The notes below the pieces were generated by a model. It did no database searches. It saw nothing but the letters and a program-made list of their open reading frames with translations, and was not told where the DNA came from. A DNA stretch of 28,380 bases from Falciphora oryzae (taxonomy: Eukaryota; Ascomycota; Sordariomycetes; Magnaporthales; Magnaporthaceae): contig JNVV01000002.1 in assembly GCA_000733355.1 (NCBI GenBank), positions 1,432,626 through 1,461,005 of the forward strand. Direction: 5' to 3'. The first letter of the stretch is position 1, and each line of letters starts with the position of its first letter. A program made the position numbers and the translations under genes. Of the stretch, positions 1-10,482 are shown one piece after another.

Positions 1-485
1 AAAAGAAAAAAAAAAAGAAAAAAAAAAGAAAAAACGCCCCAATGCACTGCTGGGGGTTTGCGCCCCTGCCAAACAGGCAAAATCCGGCCCTGTCATTGAA
101 TAAAGAGGCCGTGCATCGCACGTGCCCAGAAACAAATACCGCGAAGGACACCGAGGTTTTATCACTAGGTAAAATTCATAGCATTCTACACACCCCGAGA
201 ATCTACACACCCCGAGAATCTTCATATCTATAATTGCTTCAATCCTTGGCGGTAGACCGAAAGATACCGTGGCGGGGATGCTCAAGTATATAACGAATAA
301 TATGCGGGCTCCTCTTGTGGCCGGACGGGATGGCTCTTGTGTGGTGATTGTGTGCCAAGCAGGCTCCTCAGGGGTGGCGTGAAACCACAAGTGGCTGGTG
401 AACTGCCTATCTACATCTAGAGGAATATGCATACTAGCCCGCCAATGATCAAGGGAAAAACCATCGTACATGGTGGGATGCCTTT
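1..485. other. Gene-free left flank, 3' side of the symplekin gene
   Basis: No convincing gene is visible here. The first 34 bases are almost pure A with a few G, followed by a short unconvincing open frame (42-233). It holds a 17-bp perfect tandem duplication (listed separately) and an AT-rich patch near 284-303. It should contain the 3' untranslated region of the minus-strand symplekin gene, whose stop codon is at 486-488. Confidence 0.6.
185..218. repeat. Perfect 17-bp tandem duplication
   Basis: The unit TCTACACACCCCGAGAA occurs twice head to tail (185-201 and 202-218), and a third copy begins with TCT before diverging. It lies in non-coding DNA downstream of the symplekin gene. No function is evident; replication slippage is the simplest explanation. 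Confidence 0.95.
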
Positions 486-3273
486 TTAGCTCGCAAGAAC
501 TGCCGACGGGGCTGGACCCTGCAATTCGACGGCACCGCTGTTGGTGGTCACAAAGTCTCGCCGCCATCTCCCAAGGTACTTGGCAGCCAATGGCCGCGCT
601 TCCTCATCTGAGCCAGAACCCGACATCTCGCGCGTTAGTAAATATGCAGTGTAGTATGGAGCCTACGCGCCTTTTCTTCGGCCCGCTGTCGCTCAGCATT
701 CACAGGACGAGGCAGCACTCACATTCTGTCCATATTCCTTGCATCGCGTCCAGTGCCATTTCCTTGGCCGGCGGCCTCATCATAACCAGATACACCAGGC
801 TGGTCAGGGCCAGGCTGGCCAAGGACGGATCTCGACACATGCCCTTGACCCGCCCCAGTATGGACGGGTTGACTTCGGGGATCTCGCCCAAAAAGCGAGT
901 GAGAACCTTGTCTTGGGCATGTAGGTACGGCGTGATTCCGTCCACAAGGCGAATCGCCACCTTGTCATAGTGCAGCGGCGTGTTTTTGGATATCCGCTGT
1001 TGCAGTCGGTCGTTGTACCACTCTTCGGAGAGCCACGATATGGCCACGTCGATCCTCCTTCGAAAGTCCTCAAGTACGTAGTTGTACAGTGCCTCACGGA
1101 ATCTTTCGCCGAGCGGGAGAGTAGAATTGCCCTCCCCGTTGACGTCTGGGCCCCCGTCGAGAGCAGCCGATGCTCGGGTCGCCAGCCGAGTGACTACGGT
1201 GATCCATGACTCTCGGTCGTACGAGCTGGCGGCCAACCTGTTGATCCCCGCACGGGTTCTCTTCATGCCCGCGTCCTCAAGCTTGCTCGTGATCCCGAGT
1301 ATGTTGGCCACGGCACCTCGTCCGGCGTTCGCTGCGTCTTCCGGTCTGAGCAGTGGGGGCGAAGGCAACCTGTAGGCGCCGAGTGCGAGCGATGTCGCCT
1401 CCAGCTTTGCCTTTTCGTCTGGCCGCGAAGGCCCATCCAGCTTGTTCAGAATCTGCTCCGTATCCTCGGCAGCGAAGAAGTCGGGCTCGTAATCATCGTC
1501 GTCCTCTTCTACCCCCAACGGGGCTGTGTCAGGATTCAGGGCCGCTGGTTGCAGCGCAGCAGCTGCCTCGAGCGTGGCAAGACGATCACGGATGCCCTAC
1601 AACGTCACGACATGCTTGTCAGAACACCTCGTTCGCCCCCGATTCACAGATGCTCATGGGAACGAATGACTTACACCGACGGCACGGCCGAGGATTGACG
1701 GGTCGGTCCTGGCTAGCGTAGAGACGCATATACTGGCAGCCAGGTCCGCTGAAACCGCCGACACGTCAAAGGTCTGCAGGCCAGAGTTGCTGGTGAGCGT
1801 GAAGATGGCGGCCAATGTGGTCGGCCCGGGCGGCAGCGGCGTGATTTGCGGCAGCGGCAACGGGGCTGGTCCAGAGACCAGGCGCTGCCGTTTGGCATCG
1901 CCCAGTGCTGCAGCATTCTGCTCGGCCAAGGCACGCTTACGACTGGCCTCGTCGAATATCTCATTACGTGTTCGCACGAGCCGCTCGATGTGCTGGTGAA
2001 TACGCTGGTTTGCCGGGTTGAGGGGGTCTCTGGCGCAGAGCAGGTAAGCGAGTGTCTAGCATGGGATGCAGCATGAGAGGGAGATGAGTGGTTTCTGTCC
2101 CTACCGTTTGACCAGATGGACAAGTAGCATCCTAGTCGTCTTCTCCATGGACTTGACGAGAACACGTGATTTCGGGGTCATCGGCGAGTTTGCCAGCTTC
2201 AGAGGGTTGAAGCTCAACACAGTATTGAGGATCCGGTTCGAGGTGGACGGCCGTGTGCGGATGAGGATGGAGAGGCAGTTCAAAGTCGCATCGACCACCA
2301 AGGCATCGCTACATGGCAAAGGTCGCTGTGGGTCAGCTAGACCGCTGTGGGACAGACGGCTGAAGTCGCATGGAGTTCCTACCTGCTGTTGTCCTGCAGT
2401 ACGCCGAGCATCCTATCTAAAAGGCCACTTGCTTCTGCTTCCAGGTTTCGTGCGTCGAGCACGGGGTGGTTGGGAGGAACCAGGGCGAGCGAGATGTCCA
2501 AGCCTTCGCGCTGCTGTGCCGTTTGCGAAGCTGGCTGTCAGTACAGTCACGGCAAGGCCCCTCGGATGACCTGGCTATAAGGGCGGTTGGAAGCAAGGGA
2601 CGGGTTAGACGGTATGCCACACACCTTCAGTTCGCCGTTTAGAGGGAGCGTCTGGACAAGAGCGACACGCTGGGCAAACTTGATGCAGGCGATCCTGATG
2701 ACCGACGACTCGCTGTTCCAGAGCTGTAGCACCTTGGCCTTGATGGCCGTCAGACGCTCCCACGTGGGAGTGTCGTACGAGTTATTAACACTAGATAGAC
2801 AGTGACCACCACTGCGGTCAGCCAAACGCCCATACAGACAAGCACCTGAGTTATGAGCACTATCACAGTCTCGCGAGGTCAAAGACAGACCATCGGGGCT
2901 AGAGGCTAGGGGTGGAGTTGGGGTTTGGCACGTACATCCACCGTATTACCAGGGGGTAGATGCTAGCAACGGTTTGGAGAGCGCTTTTTAGGACATAGAG
3001 ATCCTCCTTTGGATTTTCTATCATGGCCCGCAGCGTCTCGAGGACCAGAAGACTTAGAGTCTCCTTGTCCCGAAGCGGGAGTGAGGGCGTCGCAAAGGCC
3101 TCGGCCAGGAAGTCGGAGCCCCATCGTCTGAGCTCAAGGACTGACGACGGGCCTATGATGGGCAAGACACCCTGGACGATGGACGAATAGACCTTGGGAT
3201 CGAGAAGCACGTGCTTCCGCGCATCGTTCAGTTGCCTGATCTGCTCGGCTACCGACGACTTTACTGTGGCCAT
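486..3273 (-). CDS. PTA1: Symplekin/Pta1, mRNA cleavage and polyadenylation factor scaffold
   Basis: This is a scaffold subunit of the nuclear cleavage and polyadenylation factor, which cuts and polyadenylates pre-mRNA 3' ends. Seven exons on the minus strand are inferred: 3273-2936, 2790-2625, 2513-2383, 2308-2105, 2029-1675, 1596-723 and 607-486, giving 729 aa. The N-terminus carries the Symplekin/Pta1 N-terminal helical-repeat block, seen in EQIRQLNDARKHVLLDP, then LRRWGSDFLAE, IACIKFAQRV and LALVPPNHPVLDARN, followed by VVDATLNCLSILI. The last junction (donor at 722, TACTAAC branch at 634-640, acceptor at 608) restores IWTEYEEARPLAAKYLGRW, typical of the family C-terminus; without it the frame stops at 700. 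The exon 3 acceptor could be 3 bp further in, at 2510. All junction phases agree. The gene is divergent from COA3. The family call is from recognised sequence pattern; exact splice sites are inferred. Confidence 0.92.
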
Positions 3274-4062
3274 GGTAGTGGAAACCTGGCCTCCGCGAGG
3301 GCGAGGCGAGGCAGATGCTTTGCGAACTCTGCGCCCGGAGAGGGGCTCGAGAGCCGGACCAGGTCTTCAAGAATGGCTCCCTTGATGGTAGGTTGAAGGA
3401 GCCAGGCGCTCGAATCTGGTAGACGACCGACCGGTAGACTCCGCTGCCTGCCTACCGACCTGCCTACTTCACCCAAGTGCGCAGCAAGATTTGCTTGTCT
3501 GGATACAGTCAGGCGAGAAGCCGATGGCGACGATATAACCAAGCCAAACTGGCGCCGCTGTCAGTGGCAGGTCGGCCAGGGCCTGCAATCGCGGCGATGG
3601 GAATGGGAGGGTTTTCTGTGACCTGCTGCCGAAGCGAAGGTCTTTCTTTTGCTTTTATCCCTCTAGTGTCGGTCGATAGGGAGCAATATGCGCTGGATTG
3701 AATGGATATGAGCTGCTAACGGCGATCAGGCTTGAATGGAGCCTTGCAGATTTGTCTGCTTGCGGCGACAGACAGAAGAGACGCGCTGTCACGCGCCTGG
3801 CGGCTGTTGCGTGCTGTGTGGGCATGGGTCCGTGTGGGGTCCGGGAAAAGAGTGGGGCAAAGCTACTAGAAAACCACCTGCGTGGACAACCTCCTTGGCA
3901 CACCTCTCAATTACTCAGTCGCCGGCGAGCGCTGACGGCCCCGCTGTGCACCGAGAACGATTCTTACAGCCTCCTCGGCACAAAATCGCGAGTCTTGTTG
4001 GAGCAAGCATATCAGTATCGACCACATCAGAGAGCTGCAGCCCTCGGCTTACTTTACCGACG
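3274..4062. promoter_or_regulatory. Divergent promoter region, symplekin (-) and COA3 (+)
   Basis: This 789-bp stretch separates two start codons pointing away from each other, so it must hold both promoters and 5' untranslated regions. Short open frames cross it on both strands but none shows recognisable sequence. Around 3448-3470 there are repeated CCTAC/CCGACC-like steps. No clear TATA box was found. Confidence 0.6.
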
Positions 4063-4458
4063 ATGGCAGGGTATGAAGACAACCGTATCAACGAGTTGCG
4101 GTGCGCCAGCAAGCGGCACACCTGCTAATACGGCCCCTCCAACAGCGTCCAAGGATCCGGCTACTACGACCGCCGATACCGCCAGTCTCCCGCCTTGATC
4201 CGAGCTCGCCGCCCATATCTGGTGAAGAACGCAGTCACTGGCGTAGCAATCGCTGCCTTCGCTGTCGGAGTCTGTTCGTAACGCAGCCGTCCCTGCTCGT
4301 CCCCATTCTGATCCATCCAACTCTGACCGGTTGCGGACAACACCCTAGACGCCTACACTATTCACGCCATTGGCCAGGACGAGTTCGAGGACGTGAAGGT
4401 GCCAGAGACCCCGAGGTCCTCGGAAATAAAAATGCAGCGCCCCCAGGCTTCCAAGTGA
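4063..4458 (+). CDS. COA3: Cytochrome c oxidase assembly factor 3 (COA3), mitochondrial inner membrane
   Basis: COA3 is a small mitochondrial inner-membrane protein. In yeast it works with Cox14 and Mss51 to couple Cox1 synthesis to complex IV assembly. Three exons are inferred: 4063-4070, 4146-4273 and 4349-4458, giving 81 aa. The protein reads MAGVQGSGYYDRRYRQSPAL at the start, then a basic stretch (IRARRPYLVK, residues 21-30), one hydrophobic segment at about residues 31-50 ending GVYAYTI, and an acidic tail, GQDEFEDVKVPETP. This YYD-RQSPALIRAR-TM-GQDEF layout is characteristic of fungal COA3. Both introns are 75 bp; the first has donor GTATGA and a CTAATAC branch, the second donor GTTCGT and CTGACC. 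The first coding exon is only 8 bp and an in-frame stop lies just before the second, so the gene is easily missed. The start codon is the least certain part. Confidence 0.85.
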
Positions 4459-5242
4459 TTCGCCTGGCCCCTCGACTCGAAACCCCCAAAGGCAGACAAC
4501 GACACATCCCTCCCTCTGGGTCTGAAGTGGTCTCCGACATGGAAGATTTGCCGAGATTTGCTGGATCCGGCCCACACACCTGGCTTGGGACTCAGTTCTC
4601 CCGGGAAGGACGGGAATGATGGTCTTGGTCCCCGACGCGAACGCATGCGTATGTCGGCGCGCGAAATCAAAGGTTCGGCGGCCTGCACACTCACATGGAG
4701 CGCTCAGGGTTTAGACTAGTCCCAAAACCCCTCTGCATACCAAACACACCAGAGTCCTAATAAAAGAGGCTCTAATCACGGTATCTTCCACCAGAAAAAG
4801 CCCAGACCCTAAGAGGCACACCTACATATATATCCACGTAGATATGATGCGAAGATATCTCTGATCCGAGCATGAAATCGTGGCGGTCGCCGAGCTTGTG
4901 ATGACGTTGACACTCGAATCTGGGTTTACTACCACAAACTGCACGTGTATCGGGTGACACTTTGCGTGAAAACGTATATACATATCTAGGGAATTGGAAA
5001 GAAAAGCAGAAGAAGGAATATGAGATGACCAGAAACAAGGAAAAGAAAACGCTGGGCTCAAGTCCCGGACCACCGCATGAGATGAGGTGGTAACGAATAT
5101 GGGTATCCATCCAGACGGCTGATATTCAGCACAAGTAAAAGAAAGGCCTGAGGAGCACTCATGTAGTACAGGCGAGTAATAGAAGAAGAGGAAGAAGAAA
5201 AAAACCCTTTATTAGCACGAGAAGGGTTTACCTACCTAGCCA
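4459..5242. other. Convergent intergenic region, 3' ends of COA3 and DEP1
   Basis: The genes on either side both end here, so this stretch is expected to hold two 3' untranslated regions and terminators. It is more AT-rich than its surroundings, especially 4740-5220, with an AATAAAA-like sequence at about 4424-4430 inside the end of COA3 and TAATAAAAGA near 4757. Overlapping open frames on the minus strand (for example 4362-4694) show no family resemblance. No gene is supported. Confidence 0.55.
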
Positions 5243-7496
5243 TCACACATTGGCCTCAGGGGCGACCACTAATACCGGTTTGTGCGGCAGGGGGGAAAGC
5301 CGTGACGCTCCATCAAGGGCGGAAGTATGGTCCGGGTACTCGTGGCGCCTCGAAGGGTTTGGATGCCGGTGAGAATGTGGTATGGCTGCTGGACTGCTGT
5401 TTTGGGCGGTCCCGGGGGCCTTGTTCTGTGGCCGAGGCAGCTGATGTGACGGGTGATTCGGATTCGCCCACGGGGTTTGCTTCAGGAACTCGGCACCTGC
5501 AGGACCGAGGATCCGCTCGTTGGGGATGGCCCCGTAATCCTGAAATGTGGCCGCCACCGCGCCGGTGTGGTGAACACCTCTCCGTGCTTGCTAAAGAAGG
5601 CAAGCGTTAGCAACCCTGCCGATGGCGATTCGCGGCGAGCGCGTGCTCAAACAGTGTCAAGGCGGCGGCGTCCCGACGTTGCCGGTGGCACAAAGACTTA
5701 CAGCGATCTCCTCTAGGTCGTCTTCAATCTCGACCAAGCTGGCGCCAGCAATCTCGGGGGCACCCGGGAAGCCACGGTGCTTGGCAATGCCAGACAAAAT
5801 AGAAACCTCCTTATTGTAGGCAATGGCCTGCTTGAGCGCCTTTGGTCTGGCGTCCGGGTAGCGCAGGCTGAAGTCGGCAATGTTGTTCGCATGGAAACGC
5901 CGCTGCTGTTGTATCCGGTACCACTCGTCGCCAAGCTCCTCCAGGACCTCCTCGCGAGTTTTCCGCACGTCCTGGTAGTACTGTGACATGATTTGAGCCC
6001 TCCCTGCAACGGCCCATCGCTGGAGCGCCTCCTGGTTGAGTCTGTACTCGGCCTCGACGATCCGAAGCTTGTCGTCGCGACGGGCATCGACGCTATGCAT
6101 CATGGCCAAGTACTCGGGGTGCGTTGGCTCCGCAGCTGTGAGCATTGCTTCCTCCTCGTTCAGGAGCCGGATGCGCTCTTCGTAGTATCTACACGGATTG
6201 AGATCGCGGTTAGCGTCACTAACAAATTCAACTGCATGCAGTTCGTCCGATACTCACTGGTCTCGAAACTCAGCGAAAGACTTTTCTAGCTCGAGAATGA
6301 ACTCCTGAGCCGCCTTCCTGCGTCCCACTGTTGGCCTGTTTGTCAGTAAGGAGGCGCCATGATCTGGGAAGGTCAATGGAGCGATGGGGAAACCTGCATT
6401 CTTCTTCGTTTTTATGCGACGCATCGGCATCACCCTCATTGTCCGCGTCGACATCGGCCTCGCCCTCGTGATCGACATCTGCATCGGCCTCAGCATGGTC
6501 ATCGTCCCCGGGCAAGACGCCCTCTTCGGCCCGTCCAGATCCGGAGGAATTATCGGCACCGTTAGGGTCGCCATCATCGCCCTCGCGGGCGTGCTTTTCC
6601 TTCCTGGCCACGCTGCGCTTGGGTCTCGTAGGGCTGGCTGCCTCCCGCTTGGAGGCGCGGCCGCTGGGAGCCGCCTCGTCCTCGGAGTGCTCTCCGCTCT
6701 GGATGCCCACTGGAGTGGCGTCGGCGTCGTCCGCGGTACTGGCGACGGTGGTGGCCTCGTCAACGCCATCCATGGCTGTGGGCACGGAACCAATGCGCTT
6801 CCTCACTGGCTGGCCCGCTTCAATGGATTCAGTTGCAGGCGACCGCTTCCGCTTCCGGGTGTCAGAGACCGAATTTGCGCTCGAGTCCAGGGCGTCATTT
6901 CCACGGTCCGATGACTGGCTGCCTCGGCGCCGCACATCTCTCGACTTGGGCGGCGTTTTGGCACCAGGAGCCTCTCGGGTGGGCTTGCGGGCAGCCGGGG
7001 TTGGTGAGGATTCGCTGTCGCTCTGGTCCTTTTCAGAAGACGACCCAGCGCCGTCGTCCGCGCCATCGCCACGGCCTCCTGTGGCCCTCGTTTGTTGACT
7101 TAGCTTGCTTGGACTAGCCTGGAAATCGCGCCCATGGTCCACGCGAGCAGGCGAGCCGTTGCTAGAGGCTTTGCGTTTGGCGGGACTGTCATACAAGCGC
7201 TCTGTCTCGGCCTCTGAGTCGTTGATGTCGACGTCGGATAAGTTGGAATCATCATCATGATCACCATCGTCGGCACCGCTCTCTTCATGGTCTCGGCTCG
7301 TGGCCGTATCTCCCTGGGCACCATAATCCCCGCCAGGGTTCTTGCGCGTGATTTCGAGGTCCATGATATCGGAGTCGCCATCCTTGTCCTCGACATCGCT
7401 CAGGGGGCTCGACATGTTGCTCGCGCTTCCCTCGTGCAAGGCGGGCGCCGGGGGGCTCGAAACCTGGGTGGGGACGGCGGCATCGTGGACAGCCAT
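5243..7496 (-). CDS. DEP1: DEP1/Sds3-family subunit of the Rpd3L histone deacetylase complex
   Basis: The Sds3/Dep1/BRMS1 family holds together the large Rpd3 (Rpd3L/Sin3) histone deacetylase complex in the nucleus. Four exons are inferred: 7496-6394, 6335-6258, 6188-5702 and 5590-5243, giving 671 aa. The frame stays open upstream to an ATG at 7655 (724 aa), but the 7496 start (MAVHDAAVPTQVSSPP) fits the usual start better. Residues 1-367 are disordered and acidic (SSPLSDVEDKDGDSDIMDLE, later D/E-rich repeats), with KRK patches. The folded, coiled-coil-rich Sds3 part follows from about residue 368 to 555: EFILELEKSFAEFRDQYYEE, then NEEEAMLTAAEPTHPEY and REEVLEELGDEWYRIQQQRR. The C-terminal exon contains EFLKQTPWANP. 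Joins are CR/PTVGRR, RDQ/YYEER and EIA/QARR, all in phase. It could be the Sds3 paralogue rather than Dep1; the family is surer than the symbol. Confidence 0.84.
6400..6540 (-). repeat. Acidic low-complexity repeat inside DEP1
   Basis: The coding strand here encodes alternating Asp, Ala and Glu units (AEADADVDHEGEADVDADNE and following), built from imperfect short repeats of GAT/GCA/GAC/GAG codons. It lies just before the first DEP1 intron, in the disordered acidic part of the protein. Length variation between strains would be expected from slippage. Confidence 0.7.
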
Positions 7497-7655
7497 GGAT
7501 GGATGCGGCTGATGGCGGTCGCGGTCGGGAGTGAGGACGTCGACAAAGACCATGCGGGTTTTGTTCGCGTCAGCGCAGAGAGTCGTGCCAGAATACAGGC
7601 GGGTGTCGGGGCAAGCCAGAAGCTGGCGAAGCCGGCGGAGCTGTAGGGCTGCCAA

Positions 7656-8080
7656 TCAAACAGTTTGGACGAGATGGAAGGAAGGAAGGAATGCGACGAT
7701 GACAGGCGGAGTGTAAAGCTCTCCGTTGGCGGATTAGGTACTCCAGATCGGGATTGCGCAATCGCGGATGCGACAATGGATCAGGGGGGTTGTTGTCGTC
7801 GTTGTTGTCCAACGTTCCTGTGTGCGTTGTGTTTTCGGCTAGATTGCTGAGTGAAGAGGGTATCGCAGCCTTCCGAATGGAAGGCCGGCGCCCGCTTGCG
7901 CCCACCGAGCTGTGGTCGGGCGGTGTAAGCCGGCACAAAAATTGGCACCCCCCCAGCTCCGCTCTGGAGTGGACACCGCCCTGACGTCGAGCTCTCGCAG
8001 CCTTTCTTTTTTTTTTTTTCAACATTAGCAGAAAAATAAAGTCGCATCCCCAAGCCGCCTGGCCTTGATCGATCTCCAAG
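7656..8080. promoter_or_regulatory. Divergent promoter region, DEP1 (-) and NOP12 (+)
   Basis: The two genes start in opposite directions from this stretch (425 bp, or 584 bp if DEP1 begins at 7496). A pyrimidine run with 13 or more T lies at about 8005-8020, some 60 bp ahead of the NOP12 start, a common feature of fungal core promoters. A GAAGGAAGGAA run lies at 7677-7690. No TATA box stands out. Confidence 0.6.
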
Positions 8081-9897
8081 ATGGCACCGACAATGACGGC
8101 AAAGTATGTTTTTCCCTGACCTTTCCTCCCTACCTCAACCGTATTTTACCGCCAGTGACTTACACCAATGTGTTTCTCCCAGACCCAATTTCGCGCGACC
8201 GCCGAGCAAGGCGGTGGACCCCGCTCTGGAAGCGCTGTTCGCATCGAGCGTAAGCTCTCACAAATCACCTTGGAAGGCGGAAATCCTCATGCTCAGTTCT
8301 AACCACTATTGGACAATCAACAGGCCGGCCCCGTCAATCCAACCCAGAGGCCACGGTACTCCGAGAGAACACCACAAGATTTAGATCAGGTCCCGGACAG
8401 CGATGTCGCCTCGGGCCACTTGCAGGAGTCGAGCAGTGGCGGCGAAGATGAACCCGCTTCCTCTAGAGGCCTGGAGGCCGAGTCGGACGAGGATACACCA
8501 GACGTTTCGGCACAGCCAGCTATTCCAGAGAATCCTAGTCGTAAACGGAAAAGGCAACAACCCGATGCGCATGATGATCTAGAGAGCAGGTACTTCCGCA
8601 AGCTCGCCGACGATGAAGGCCACGTGCCAAAAGCCGCCAGGTCGGAGCGCCGCGAGAGCGATCCCGATGGATTTGGACCCGGGGGCTTGGTCCACGAGTC
8701 TCTATTGCCTACCTCAGACAAGGCGGAGCTCGACAAGGCCGCAAGGACGGTGTTCCTCTCCAACGTCAGCACAGAGGCAATCACGTCGAAGGCAGCCAAG
8801 AAGGAGCTGCTCGCTCACCTGTCATCGGTGCTCAAGAAAGACGCATCCCATCCCCAGTCAATCGTCTCGCTCCGGTTCCGATCGGTGCCCGTCGCAACGG
8901 CTGCCATGCCCAAACGGGCCGCCGTGATCACACAGGCGGTCATGGAAGCCACTACCAAGTCTGCGAATGCCTACGTAGTCTACTCTGATACAGCCGCCGC
9001 CCGTGCGGCCGTCACAAGTCTGAACGGCACCATGGTTCTCGACAGGCACCTCAGGGCCGACAGCGTCGCCCACCCGGCGCCAGTGGATCACAAGAGGTGC
9101 GTGTTCGTGGGCAATCTGGGCTTCGTCGACGACGAGACCGTCATCAACACGACCGTCGACGAGGACGGCAAGGAAAATACGGAGAAGCGCAAACGAACAA
9201 AGGTTCCCATGGACGTTGAGGAGGGTCTCTGGCGCACATTCGGCAAGTCCTCAGGCAAGGTTGAGAGCGTGAGGGTTGTGCGGGACCAGACAACAAGGGT
9301 CGGCAAGGGCATCGCTTACGTCCAATTCCATGTAAGTGAAGCCTGACGGGGCTGGTCACCAACCCTGGAATGCTAACAGCCAGCACTCTTGCCGTGCAGG
9401 ATGTAAACTCGGTCGAGTCCGCTTTGCTCCTGGATGGCAAAAAATTCCCACCATTGTTGCCTCGCGCCCTGCGCGTGACGAGGTGCAAGGCGCCTCACAA
9501 AACCCTGCGCGCAATCGATCGTGCCACCAAGGCCAAGGCCACGGCTCTCGCCAATTCTCAGACAAAGAGCACAAAGTACGTCCGCAAGGCCACGGTTGAG
9601 GAGCGAACTGGCGCCGGTCGCATCGGCAAACTACTTGGGCGTGCCGCAGCGTCTCGCTCGCGAGTGTCAGGGAAACCACGCGCCAACAAAGGAGGGAAGG
9701 AGGAGATGGCGTCGACTACGCCGTTCAAGACTCCTGAGGAGGTTATTGAGGGACATCGAGCAAGTGCCAAGGATGGCAAGCCAAAGGATCTAAGGTTCAA
9801 GGGAAGCAGAAACAAGAAGGCCAAACAGCCTGCGTCAGGAAATCAGAAGCGACGCGCCCTCCGAGCGGCAAACTGGAGCAAAAAGGGATCCGGGTAA
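8081..9897 (+). CDS. NOP12: Nucleolar protein 12 (Nop12), RRM protein of 60S ribosome biogenesis
   Basis: Nop12 is a nucleolar RNA-binding protein needed for pre-rRNA maturation to 5.8S/25S. Four exons are inferred: 8081-8103, 8183-8249, 8324-9331 and 9400-9897, giving 531 aa. The short first exons restore the typical N-terminus, ending [19 protein letters not shown]. An acidic, Lys/Arg-rich region follows ([10 protein letters not shown]). RRM1 starts near residue 171 ([13 protein letters not shown]). RRM2 starts near residue 288 with RNP2-like [10 protein letters not shown], and RNP1-like GKGIAYVQF sits at about 358, split by the last intron. The C-terminus is strongly basic ([11 protein letters not shown], then [14 protein letters not shown]), as usual for nucleolar proteins. 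Introns are 79, 74 and 68 bp, with phases 2, 0 and 0. Divergent from DEP1, so the promoter may be shared. Confidence 0.92.
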
Positions 9898-10482
9898 CGG
9901 TTGAAGTAATTCTCAAGTCGCGAGAATGCGGTATCAGCTCCGATTAGGTATGGTGGAGGAAGTAATAGAGATGGTTACGACAGGTACCGAAGAATATTGG
10001 ATGGCGAGACGGGCAGGAGGTACATGTACCCGGTCACTGGCTGGAGACTCACCGCACGATAGCTTGAGTACTCTGGCAGCTTAGGCTGACGGTTGATTCC
10101 GTCTCCCTATGGTCCTTTAGTTAGGCACGTGCGCTATTGCCGGCGGATAAAACTTAGTGCCTTGCTATATTGGTATTCGCAGGTGGAACCAGGAAAAGAA
10201 GCCATCATGAAATGATCCACACACCAGGTCCGGGATCATTATGTAGATGACCACGCATAACTGTCAAAGAACCTCGGTTGATTGTCCACAAGTTACCACT
10301 CCTAGCGCAAAACTCAAGTCAGGCGCACCCAAAGTTTCAGTATGGAACGAATCAAACAAAAAAGAGCACTGCCCCCGCAGAGGGCAACAAAGTCAAGCCT
10401 GTCTCTCCCAGTTGTCCACATACACCACAGAGCCATGATGCGCGCATCCAGGGGCCCAGCCGGACGGGATGTGATGTCAAGC
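9898..10482. other. Convergent intergenic region, 3' ends of NOP12 and alpha-tubulin
   Basis: This 585-bp region lies between two stop codons facing each other and should hold both 3' untranslated regions. A CACGTG hexamer occurs at about 10125. No RNA gene or supported open frame was found; the short frames at 10247-10438 and 10278-10580 look random and one overlaps tubulin antisense. Confidence 0.55.

Noticed and set aside
700..722. Symplekin ending at the stop at 700-702
   Set aside because: The stop lies just after a good GTGAGT donor, and splicing to 607 restores the family C-terminus in phase.
470..970. 166-aa plus-strand frame
   Set aside because: It is antisense to the last two exons of symplekin, and the minus-strand splice model gives a conserved C-terminus.
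6384..7098. Two plus-strand frames of 176 and 159 aa with hydrophobic-looking stretches
   Set aside because: They are reverse-strand readings of acidic DEP1 codons; apparent membrane segments come from Asp/Glu/Ala codons read backwards.
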